Shown: in pieces, positions 1 through 5,525 of the stretch
Layout of the letters: each line of letters begins with the position of its first letter
Position numbering within the stretch: position 1 is the stretch's first letter
DNA from: Arenicellales bacterium
GTDB lineage: Bacteria; Pseudomonadota; Gammaproteobacteria; BMS3Bbin11
Assembly: GCA_029287965.1 (NCBI GenBank)
Contig: JARFQC010000181.1
Location: 1-5,525, forward strand
Direction of reading: 5' to 3'
Length of the DNA: 5,525 nt
Program-made: the position numbers and the translations under genes
Notes under the pieces: generated by a model
Told to the model about the DNA's origin: nothing
The model's input: only the letters and a program-made list of their open reading frames with translations
The model's database searches: none

Positions 1-130
1 GGTAGGGGCTGGTGGCCGGGGCGTTAGGACCGAGCCGTGCAGGGGCCTCAACATGTGCACAGGCCGACACGGCAAGGGCAAGAAAAACCACCTGCATGGA
101 ATACAATTGTCGTTTCAAATGCGTCATCAT
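1..130 (-). CDS. Probable lipoprotein or secreted protein, 5' part only
   Basis: This is the amino-terminal 43 codons of a minus-strand gene that runs off the left edge. The reading frame has no stop. From the ATG at 130-128 it begins MMTHLKRQLYSMQVVFLALA and continues VSACAHVEAPARLGPNAP. The pattern is a bacterial export signal: a basic start (K6, R7), a hydrophobic stretch at about residues 12-21, and then V-S-A-C, which fits a lipobox with the lipidated cysteine at residue 24. The residue after the cysteine is Ala, which by the Enterobacteria rule would favour the outer membrane. What follows is Ala/Pro-rich and linker-like. No good ribosome binding site is visible. Other in-frame starts exist at 157, 148, 127 and 97, so the exact start is uncertain. 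The mature domain is not in the window, so no function can be given. It is divergent from the phospholipase D-family gene at 218. Confidence 0.55.
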   Translation of the reverse strand, partial: MMTHLKRQLYSMQVVFLALAVSACAHVEAPARLGPNAPATSPY

Positions 131-217
131 GTTGTCTGGACAGGACATGGCAGTCATCGTGTTAGTCGAGCATACTAGACCGTAATACAGGGTCACCGCC
201 GAGTAAATCAGTGCATA
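131..217. promoter_or_regulatory. Divergent intergenic region, presumed to hold both promoters
   Basis: This short gap separates two divergently oriented gene starts, so it presumably carries a promoter for each. Some AT-rich hexamers could act as -10 elements (CATACT at 171-176 and TAATAC at 183-188 on the plus strand, TAGTAT on the minus strand). None has a convincing -35 partner at normal spacing. I see no clear operator. The assignment rests on gene layout, not on a strong motif. Confidence 0.3.
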
Positions 218-2140
218 ATGAGTAATTCCCCAGCACACTGCATAGTACGCCCTTCACAAGCAGTGTCGTTACTGCATGCAATCATCCTGGCTGCAGCCGT
301 AATGCTTTACGGCCTGGCCACAGCCAACGCCAGTGACGACCCTTATCAGCTGGCCATACAGCCATTCGAATCATACGTACCCTGTTATCCCGGCATACCG
401 GAACGGCCCGATTGCCCAGCTCCGGATGCCAAGGACGACAAGCGTATCCAGTATCTGTACGACAGGCGAACCTGGAGGCACTCAAGCAAGCTACCTGCCG
501 ATCCGATCGATCTTGCGACCCGCTCACGCACACCCGTACAGCATGCCAGGACCAAAATCATCGGGCCGACCCTTGATGATGGCCTGCTGTCACTGGCGGT
601 AAAACTGTGGATGATCGAGAGTGCCAAGTATACGGTTGATGTTGCCTATTACATCTTCACCCGCGATGAGGCCGGATATGCAGTGCTGGGGGCCCTATGC
701 AATGCAGTCAGGCGCGGCGTCGATGTACGCATCGTGGTCGACTCGATTGGCTCCATGCATCCCAGCCACTCGGAACTGCGTGCCCTGGAGACCTGCGCTG
801 ACGAGGCGGGTTTCATGCGCAACGATGCCGGGCAGGTTACAACGACGCGGGCGCGGGTACAGACCGTAATCTTCAATGCCCTGTCAAAACCGAGCAGCTG
901 GGCCAACCGCCGCTCGCATGACAAGGTGCTCATCACAGACGGCCACTTCCCTGCTGATGCCATCGTACTGACCGGGGGCCGCAACGTATCGCTTGCCTAC
1001 TACGGCATTCACAATGACGGCTCACCTGACCCGACCGCCTACCGCGATGTTGAAATTCTGCTGCGACCGGACACCGACGCTACGCTTGAATCTGTCACGG
1101 TCGGCAATGTCAGCGAGGTCTATTACAGCATCGTTTTTCTCAACAAGGGCAACAAGCGTATTTACCCGGCGAATAACCCGGATACCGAAAAAAAACAGCG
1201 TGCGAGGGCGCAGCAAAGCCTGGCCTTCTTCATGCAGCATCCAGAAATTGCGAAAAAAATGGCCGATATGGATGCCTACATGACGCAGGGATTTCGCGAT
1301 TCCAAAGTACGCCTCGCTCATGAACTGGATAACCTGGTTAACGTGCGCGTGACCACCGATGTCAGGGAAAACAAGTCACAGAACCCGAACTCGATCACCT
1401 ATATCCTGTTCGAGATCGCCGAGGCGGCCCAGAACCAGGCCGCAGCACGCCGCGGTGAACCTTTGCGAATCGTTTCGCCCTACCTGTTCGTGGTCGAGTA
1501 CTACGACAGTGAGGGCAAGCTGGTACTCGATGGTGCGCAGGCAGTCCATGACTGGATGCGTGAGCACCCGGATGCCCGCCTTGAAATCATCACCAATTCG
1601 GTGCTGACCAGCGACAATATTTTCGCCCAGTCGATCATCGACATGGATATGGCGCCACGGTTGCTGCTGCCACCTGAACTGCGCGAATCCTGGTTGTCGG
1701 GCATCGAGTCCGGTGAACTGAACCCGCAGCTGGTTGAAAGCGAGGCGTGGAAAGCGGCTATAAATCACCCGCAGATTTTCATCTACGAGACCGGCAGGCT
1801 GGATTCAGTCAAACTGGGTGGCAATACGCATTTTGGCAAACTGCACGCCAAGTACATCACAGGTGGTCAGTACGGATTTGTAGGTACATCGAACTTTGAC
1901 TATCGCTCCCGGCTGTACAACAACGAAATGGGATTTTTCTTTGACGATGCTGAACTCAGCAATGACCTGGAGGAAATCTTCGAACAGCTAAAAGCGACAT
2001 CGTACCGCTGGGGAACGCCCGAATGGCTGGAAATGCGTAGAAAAGTCATGGCGAAGAAAGGTATGAAAAGCTGGATGGTCAGACACCAGCGCGGCTTGTA
2101 CAAGTTTATGAAAGCTACCGGTCTGGACTGGTTGATCTAA
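218..2140 (+). CDS. Exported phospholipase D / cardiolipin synthase-like protein
   Basis: A 640-residue protein of the phospholipase D superfamily, whose members hydrolyse or transfer phosphodiester head groups through two HKD motifs. The amino end is a signal peptide: R11, a hydrophobic core at about residues 16-36, and a probable cleavage site A36-N-A38. The enzyme should therefore act in the periplasm or outside the cell. The first HKD motif is complete (H234, K236, D241), followed by the GG-N motif at 253-256. The second has H543 and K545, but Gly550 stands where Asp is usual; it is followed by G556-T-S-N559 and a DYRS...NNEMGFF stretch typical of ClsC/YmdC-type cardiolipin synthases. About 290 residues separate the two motifs. 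The protein is clearly longer than ClsC as I remember it (about 470 residues). ATG 218 is the first start after an in-frame stop at 176-178 and gives a whole signal peptide, though no clear ribosome binding site precedes it. The family assignment is firm. The substrate (cardiolipin synthesis, lipid hydrolysis or another phosphodiester) is not determined. Confidence 0.88.
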   Translation: MSNSPAHCIVRPSQAVSLLHAIILAAAVMLYGLATANASDDPYQLAIQPFESYVPCYPGIPERPDCPAPDAKDDKRIQYLYDRRTWRHSSKLPADPIDLATRSRTPVQHARTKIIGPTLDDGLLSLAVKLWMIESAKYTVDVAYYIFTRDEAGYAVLGALCNAVRRGVDVRIVVDSIGSMHPSHSELRALETCADEAGFMRNDAGQVTTTRARVQTVIFNALSKPSSWANRRSHDKVLITDGHFPADAIVLTGGRNVSLAYYGIHNDGSPDPTAYRDVEILLRPDTDATLESVTVGNVSEVYYSIVFLNKGNKRIYPANNPDTEKKQRARAQQSLAFFMQHPEIAKKMADMDAYMTQGFRDSKVRLAHELDNLVNVRVTTDVRENKSQNPNSITYILFEIAEAAQNQAAARRGEPLRIVSPYLFVVEYYDSEGKLVLDGAQAVHDWMREHPDARLEIITNSVLTSDNIFAQSIIDMDMAPRLLLPPELRESWLSGIESGELNPQLVESEAWKAAINHPQIFIYETGRLDSVKLGGNTHFGKLHAKYITGGQYGFVGTSNFDYRSRLYNNEMGFFFDDAELSNDLEEIFEQLKATSYRWGTPEWLEMRRKVMAKKGMKSWMVRHQRGLYKFMKATGLDWLI

Positions 2141-2209
2141 GCACTTGAAATACCGTTCTGGCCTGGTCATGGGGAACTAATGATGACGAGGGGCACTCTT
2201 TCCTGTTAT

Positions 2210-2248
2210 GTATGGCCATACCGCGATTGCCGGTAAGGGTCAGTACCC
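2210..2248. repeat. Cluster of three small inverted repeats
   Basis: Three short inverted repeats follow one another in the gap between the phospholipase D-family gene and the lipoprotein gene. They are a perfect 12-bp palindrome GTATGGCCATAC (2210-2221), TACCG-N7-CGGTA (2219-2235), and GGGT-CAGT-ACCC (2237-2248). No T-run follows, so this is not a standard intrinsic terminator. The cluster could be a protein-binding region upstream of the lipoprotein promoter, a weak RNA fold, or chance. The rest of the 2141-2296 gap shows nothing firm. Confidence 0.35.
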
Positions 2249-2258
2249 AAGAGGTTCA

Positions 2259-2267
2259 TGCTAATCT
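2259..2267 (+). promoter_or_regulatory. Possible extended -10 promoter element for the lipoprotein gene
   Basis: TGC-TAATCT matches an extended -10 element (TGn followed by a TAATCT hexamer, compare TATAAT). It lies 29 bp upstream of the lipoprotein start codon, which would give a leader of about 20-25 nt. No good -35 hexamer is found at 17 bp, although extended -10 promoters can work without one. This is a motif match only. Confidence 0.3.
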
Positions 2268-2296
2268 ATCAATCACAACCGATAGCGAGATAAATT

Positions 2297-2857
2297 ATGA
2301 AGCACCTGATGATCATACTTATTACTGTATCACTGATCGGATGTACCGATGTGCCCCTGACCAGCAGCAACCCCGGCCTCTACAGCCTGCCCGAAGGCAG
2401 CATACTGAAACTGAATCAAGCGCTGACCATCCCTGCCAGAAAAGCCCGCACCGGAATTCAGTACGGCAAACCAACCCGCGGCGTGGACAAATGGCACCCC
2501 TATTGCGAAGTGGTAGTGAACACCCTGTCAGATAGCCAGGCGACTATCGTACCGGGAAACTACCGGGTAACGAAAATCAGGCGTGCGCAGATTCCCTACG
2601 CCGGCACCCAACCTGACGGTGGCAACTTGCTTGCATCAACCTCAGCGGCAGGTCTTACCATCGCGCAATCACCCAGCTATGCCTGGTTGTACAAAACCAC
2701 GGTCAGCCTGGAATCAACTGATTATCCCGATATACGCCAGATTGAATGCGGTGCTGTGTTTGGGACCGGTTATGATGCGCGACACATGACGGTCCGGGAG
2801 TTCGAGGAGACGGTGGGCAAGGTAATCACCCTGGTACAGGCCACTGGCACGAAGTGA
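2297..2857 (+). CDS. Lipoprotein of unknown function
   Basis: A 186-residue protein whose start MKHLMIILITVSLIGC is a textbook lipoprotein signal: K2 and H3, a hydrophobic core at residues 4-14, and lipobox L-I-G-C with the lipidated cysteine at 16. Thr at +2 favours outer-membrane sorting under the Enterobacteria rule. The mature part of about 170 residues has no transmembrane segment. It has two further cysteines (C70 and C151) that could form a disulfide in the periplasm. Recognisable segments are LNQALTIPA (39-47), HPYCEV (67-72), NYRVTKIRR (88-96) and a carboxy-terminal MTVREFEETVGKVITL helix-like stretch. From memory, this arrangement resembles small uncharacterised lipoproteins found in Gammaproteobacteria, but I cannot name a family or a role. 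A weak ribosome binding site (GCGAGA) precedes ATG 2297. It shares direction with the upstream phospholipase D-family gene, but a 156 bp gap makes independent transcription likely. Confidence 0.8.
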   Translation: MKHLMIILITVSLIGCTDVPLTSSNPGLYSLPEGSILKLNQALTIPARKARTGIQYGKPTRGVDKWHPYCEVVVNTLSDSQATIVPGNYRVTKIRRAQIPYAGTQPDGGNLLASTSAAGLTIAQSPSYAWLYKTTVSLESTDYPDIRQIECGAVFGTGYDARHMTVREFEETVGKVITLVQATGTK

Positions 2858-2955
2858 CCCGTGCTGGCGCAGCAGGCCTGCAACCCCGGCGCCATTGGAT
2901 GACAGGGCACCACGGTAGCGATTAACGAAACGAGCCTCTAACGTGTACTGCCAGA
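2858..2955. other. Convergent intergenic region, no clear terminator
   Basis: The lipoprotein gene and the transporter gene converge here, so transcripts from both sides should end in or near this gap. A perfect 10-bp palindrome GCAGGCCTGC sits at 2872-2881, but no T-run follows on either strand. I see no intrinsic terminator, so ending may be Rho-dependent or lie elsewhere. Confidence 0.4.
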
Positions 2956-4668
2956 TCAAGCCTGAGAGGGAGGTGTCGTCTCTTCGCTGGTAGACTCTGC
3001 TTCCGCCTCTTCGCTGATACTGTCCTCGCCGCCGTAAATGGCGCGTTCCAGAGCTACAGTCCGTTTCTTCGTAATATTTTCAGGCGGAAGTCTATCCAGG
3101 ATACCCAGCCTCTCCATGCGATCATGCGGCTGGCCATGCGCGCCTACTATGTAAACATCCCTGCCGGCATTCAGCATATCGAGTATCGCTTCTTCAAGTG
3201 CCAGTGCCGCTGATACACCCAGGTGTACGACATTGCTGACATCAATGATTAACGCTCGGCGGTTTTCGATACCCGAATTCTTACGCGTGATGGCACGGGA
3301 GACGCCGAATATCATCGTGCCCGTGAGATTAAGCAGCAGCACCTTCCCCGCTGCGGTTTCCATGAGATCTTTTTCGTAACCGGAAAGCTCGAGATCGGTG
3401 TCGTTGGGATCGATCACGCCCTTTACGTCGTTGGCCTGCAGTTCTGACAGGCGGGTGATCGTCATTACGTTCGCCACGAACAATCCTAGGCCGACGGCAA
3501 CGATAAGATCAACAAAGACAGTCAGCGCGATGACAGCATAGGTGATGATCGTGCCGCGCTTGGAAAATTTGTGTGTGCGCTTGAGAAATTTCCAGTCAAT
3601 GATATTGATGCCCACGTTCAGGGCAATGGCAGCAAGTACAGCAAGCGGTATCACTGCTGTCAGTCCAGCGGCCCATAACACGATAACAATGAGTATGCCC
3701 GCGCGAACCAGTCCGGAGAGCGCAGTTCGGGCACCGCTCTGGATGTTCACTACTGTACCCATCGTCGCACCCGCACCCGGCAAGCCACCGAACAGGCCGG
3801 ACATTACATTGCCGATACCCTGCCCGATCAGTTCCTTGTCTGACTTGTGCTGCTGGGCTGTCATGCTGTCGGCAATCACCGAAGTCAGCAGGGCATCAAT
3901 ACAACCGAGCATACCCAGGACGATGGCATCGAGCAGCATGACCTGCCATTGATCGAAACTGAATACTGGCATCTGCAACGCCGGCAGGCCGGTCGGTATT
4001 TCACCGATGCGGCGGATGTCATCGGAACTTAACAGCAGGATAGATACGGCAGTACCAATAACCAGTGCAAGCAGCGGTGCCGGCACATATCGCTTCATGC
4101 TGCCCGGCATCAGGAACAGTATTGCCAGCGTCATCAGGGCGAGGACGGTTTCTTCCGGCTCGATGCCCGCGATAAGTGATGGAATGTTTTCCAGTACCCC
4201 TATTACGCCACCGGCAGGAGCAGGCTGACCCAGCAATGGGCCAATTTGCAGAATAATCAGGATAATGCCGATACCGCTCATGAATCCTGACACGACGCTA
4301 TAGGGCATCAGGGTGACATATTTACCCAGCCGGAGTGCACCGAACAAGATCTGGAACATGCCCGCCATGATGACCACGGTAAAGGCCATGGCCATGCCGT
4401 TCACCGGATCGGACGCGATCAGTTTTGCAATCACCGCAGTGAATACTACTGTCATCGGCCCGGTAGGCTCGGAAATAAGCGTCGGTGAACCACCGAAAAG
4501 GGCTGCGAACAAGCCCACCATGATGGCGCCGTACAGGCCGACCTCAGCTCCGGCACCGGAAGCTACACCAAATGCCAGTGCCATCGGTAGCGCTATGACC
4601 GCGGCCGTGACGCCACCGAAGATGTCGCCACGCAGATTTCGCGTATTTATCTCGTTAAAGATTTGCAT
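2956..4668 (-). CDS. bicA: SulP-family transporter, BicA-like Na+-dependent bicarbonate transporter
   Basis: A 570-residue inner-membrane transporter with the SulP layout: a hydrophobic transport domain (about 15-405) and a cytoplasmic STAS domain (about 440-545). The sequence closely follows cyanobacterial BicA as I remember it, beginning MQIFNEINTRNLRGDIFGG with TAAVIALPMALAFGVASGAG next. BicA takes up bicarbonate with sodium for carbon fixation. Residues recalled as lining the bicarbonate and sodium sites in the BicA structure are present at the same numbers: T69 in EPTGPMT, D258 and T262 in DALLT, and G300-A301-T302 in GAGATMG. The STAS part carries DVSNVVHLGVSAALALEEAI, like BicA. The last 23 residues (548-570) form an acidic Ser/Thr/Glu-rich tail. 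Length is normal for the family. ATG 4668 is supported by GAGAG five bases upstream and by alignment with the BicA start. Other SulP proteins carry sulfate or other anions, so bicarbonate is a strong inference, not proof. A CbbR-like regulator gene lies upstream. Confidence 0.9.
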   Translation of the reverse strand: MQIFNEINTRNLRGDIFGGVTAAVIALPMALAFGVASGAGAEVGLYGAIMVGLFAALFGGSPTLISEPTGPMTVVFTAVIAKLIASDPVNGMAMAFTVVIMAGMFQILFGALRLGKYVTLMPYSVVSGFMSGIGIILIILQIGPLLGQPAPAGGVIGVLENIPSLIAGIEPEETVLALMTLAILFLMPGSMKRYVPAPLLALVIGTAVSILLLSSDDIRRIGEIPTGLPALQMPVFSFDQWQVMLLDAIVLGMLGCIDALLTSVIADSMTAQQHKSDKELIGQGIGNVMSGLFGGLPGAGATMGTVVNIQSGARTALSGLVRAGILIVIVLWAAGLTAVIPLAVLAAIALNVGINIIDWKFLKRTHKFSKRGTIITYAVIALTVFVDLIVAVGLGLFVANVMTITRLSELQANDVKGVIDPNDTDLELSGYEKDLMETAAGKVLLLNLTGTMIFGVSRAITRKNSGIENRRALIIDVSNVVHLGVSAALALEEAILDMLNAGRDVYIVGAHGQPHDRMERLGILDRLPPENITKKRTVALERAIYGGEDSISEEAEAESTSEETTPPSQA

Positions 4669-4673
4669 CTGGT

Positions 4674-4678
4674 CTCTC
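4674..4678 (-). promoter_or_regulatory. Ribosome binding site of the BicA-like gene
   Basis: GAGAG on the minus strand ends five bases before the ATG at 4668-4666. It is a partial match to the anti-16S consensus and supports this start, which also agrees with the expected BicA amino terminus. Confidence 0.55.
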
Positions 4679-4680
4679 GA

Positions 4681-4692
4681 AAACAGCTGTTT
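4681..4692. repeat. Perfect 12-bp palindrome in the leader of the BicA-like gene
   Basis: AAACAGCTGTTT is a perfect palindrome 12 bp upstream of the transporter start codon, directly ahead of its ribosome binding site. It could be an operator half, a small RNA hairpin near the translation start, or chance. Confidence 0.45.
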
Positions 4693-4745
4693 ATCGCTGC
4701 ATATAAAGCGCTGACCGAATATTAGACATCAATCCCGGTACCAAT

Positions 4746-4762
4746 GCACATATTTAGTGTGC
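4746..4762. promoter_or_regulatory. Candidate operator, GCACA-N7-TGTGC inverted repeat
   Basis: Perfect 5-bp arms GCACA (4746-4750) and TGTGC (4758-4762) flank an AT-rich 7-bp centre, 78 bp upstream of the transporter start. The size and AT-rich centre suit a LysR-type or other dimeric regulator. It does not match the TTA-N7/8-TAA form recalled for CbbR/CmpR sites. The rest of the 4669-4799 gap has AT-rich hexamers such as TAATAT (minus strand) that could serve as a -10, but no convincing full promoter and no terminator after the regulator gene. Confidence 0.35.
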
Positions 4763-4799
4763 GCGTCGTTAACCCCTGGCGACACATCTGTTTCTTTGT

Positions 4800-5525
4800 C
4801 TAGCGTTTCTTTTTCGCGGCCTTTTGCTTGCCCGGCTTGTCGTTTTTCGCCTTTTTCAGCAGTGGCTTGAGCCCCGGCCACAGCACTTCCATGCGATCAT
4901 AGTTGCGTGGCTCGTTCTGTACCGCAAACTCCAGGAAGGTCTTGGCAACCAGGGAGAGTTCTTTGCCCCTGGGATGAACGAGATACCAGTGGCGCATGAT
5001 CGGAAACCCCTGGACATCAAGTATCGCAACAGGTCCGTCGACACTCTCCAGGCTGAGCGTATGCAAAGAAAGCACCGCCAGGCCAAGCCCCCCGACAACA
5101 GCGTGCTTGATAGCTTCGTTGCTGCCCAGCTCCATGCGTACTCTGGGCTGAACATTGTACTTGCTGAATGTTTTGACTGTTGAATCCCGAATGCCTGAAC
5201 CCGGCTCACGGATGATAAAGGGTTCCTTGGCTATTTCTGACAGGGGTATCTTTTTCTTTCCCACCAGCGGGTGGTCGCGAGGGGCAATAAAGACCAGCGG
5301 GTTAGGTGCAAAGGGATAGGATTCAATCTCCAGCTCTTCATTTGAAGCGTGACCCATTATATACAGGTCGTCCACATTGGCATGCATGCGGTCAATGATA
5401 TGCTCGCGGTTGGTCACTTTCAGCGCCAGGTCGATGCCAGGGTAAAGGCGACTGAATTCACCCAGAATCTCCGGCGCAAGGTATTTCGCCGTGGTCACAA
5501 CGCCGAGGCGCAGACGGCCACTTTT
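4800..5525 (-). CDS. LysR-type regulator, CbbR/CmpR-like, effector domain only (5' end outside window)
   Basis: The visible 241 residues are the effector-binding part of a LysR-type transcription regulator. The frame is open to the window edge and reads KSGRLRLGVVTTAKYLAPEI, the usual opening of the effector domain. The helix-turn-helix (roughly 85-90 residues) is therefore missing only because the window ends. A GTG at 5498 is not the true start. Segments such as VTNRE, DDLYIMG, NPLVFIAPRDHPL, REPGSGIRD, ELGSNEAIKHAVVGGLGLAV and GFPIMRHWYLVHPRGKELS match the CbbR/CmpR group. That group senses metabolites of carbon fixation and activates Rubisco or bicarbonate-uptake genes. The carboxy terminus carries an unusual lysine-rich tail, LKKAKNDKPGKQKAAKKKR. 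The gene lies 131 bp upstream of the BicA-like transporter in the same direction, which makes that transporter the obvious candidate target. The LysR family is certain, the CbbR-like subgroup likely, and the actual ligand and targets inferred. Confidence 0.88.
   Translation of the reverse strand, partial: KSGRLRLGVVTTAKYLAPEILGEFSRLYPGIDLALKVTNREHIIDRMHANVDDLYIMGHASNEELEIESYPFAPNPLVFIAPRDHPLVGKKKIPLSEIAKEPFIIREPGSGIRDSTVKTFSKYNVQPRVRMELGSNEAIKHAVVGGLGLAVLSLHTLSLESVDGPVAILDVQGFPIMRHWYLVHPRGKELSLVAKTFLEFAVQNEPRNYDRMEVLWPGLKPLLKKAKNDKPGKQKAAKKKR

Noticed and set aside
1376..1768. A 130-codon minus-strand open frame inside the phospholipase D-family gene.
   Set aside because: It is antisense to a well-supported coding region and its translation shows no recognisable motif or export signal.
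2180..2236. An 18-codon open frame (MMTRGTLSCYVWPYRDCR) with a GGGGA ribosome-binding-like sequence four to five bases upstream.
   Set aside because: It is too short to judge, has no recognisable signal or family, and overlaps the inverted repeats. Without conservation data it cannot be called a gene.
2212..2535. A 107-codon plus-strand frame overlapping the start of the lipoprotein gene.
   Set aside because: It is in another frame of the lipoprotein gene. Its product is rich in Pro, Arg and Gln with no fold or signal, while the lipoprotein frame has a full lipobox.
2872..2881. The palindrome GCAGGCCTGC as a terminator between the convergent genes.
   Set aside because: The stem would be only five pairs with no loop, and no T-run follows on either strand.
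4691..4706. TTA-N10-TAA as a CbbR/CmpR binding site.
   Set aside because: The spacing recalled for these regulators is 7 or 8 bases, and the sequence is AT-rich enough for the match to arise by chance.
3542..4714. Several long open frames on the plus strand across the transporter gene (such as 3542-3952 and 4313-4714).
   Set aside because: They lie antisense to a gene with clear family motifs over its whole length. Their translations are low-complexity Met/Ala/Pro/Thr-rich shadows with no domain.
5496..5498. GTG as the start codon of the LysR-type gene.
   Set aside because: The frame stays open upstream to the window edge and encodes the expected KSGRLRLGV lead-in to the effector domain. 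The real start must lie beyond the window.

Overview
This window looks like ordinary chromosomal sequence of a proteobacterium, most likely a gammaproteobacterium. The support is moderate GC content, Gram-negative type lipoprotein signals, a periplasmic phospholipase D-family protein, and a CbbR-type LysR regulator. I cannot name a genus. There are no RNA genes, insertion sequences, CRISPR arrays or phage genes that I can support.

Layout, left to right. (1) At the left edge is the 5' end of a minus-strand gene (1-130) encoding a probable lipoprotein or secreted protein; it is cut by the window. (2) A short divergent gap of about 87 bp separates it from a 640-residue exported phospholipase D/cardiolipin synthase-like protein on the plus strand (218-2140). 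(3) A 156 bp gap carries a run of small inverted repeats and a possible promoter. It is followed by a 186-residue lipoprotein of unknown function (2297-2857, plus). (4) A 98 bp convergent gap has no clear terminator. (5) A 570-residue SulP-family anion transporter follows on the minus strand (2956-4668). It is very similar to the cyanobacterial Na+-dependent bicarbonate transporter BicA, and the expected substrate and sodium ligands fall at the same residue numbers. (6) A 131 bp gap with candidate operator palindromes lies upstream of it. (7) The effector domain of a LysR-type regulator of the CbbR/CmpR kind (4800-5525, minus) is cut at its 5' end, so its DNA-binding domain is outside the window.

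The functional theme is in the right half. A CbbR-like regulator lies immediately upstream of, and in the same direction as, a BicA-like transporter. This suggests a small inorganic-carbon uptake and regulation unit, as expected in an autotroph or an organism that needs bicarbonate. The left half is envelope-related: two lipoprotein candidates and one exported phospholipase D-family enzyme, with no evident link to the carbon genes. I found nothing that I would call a new biological system. The most useful leads are the regulator-transporter pairing with its intergenic palindromes, and the altered second HKD motif of the phospholipase D-family protein.
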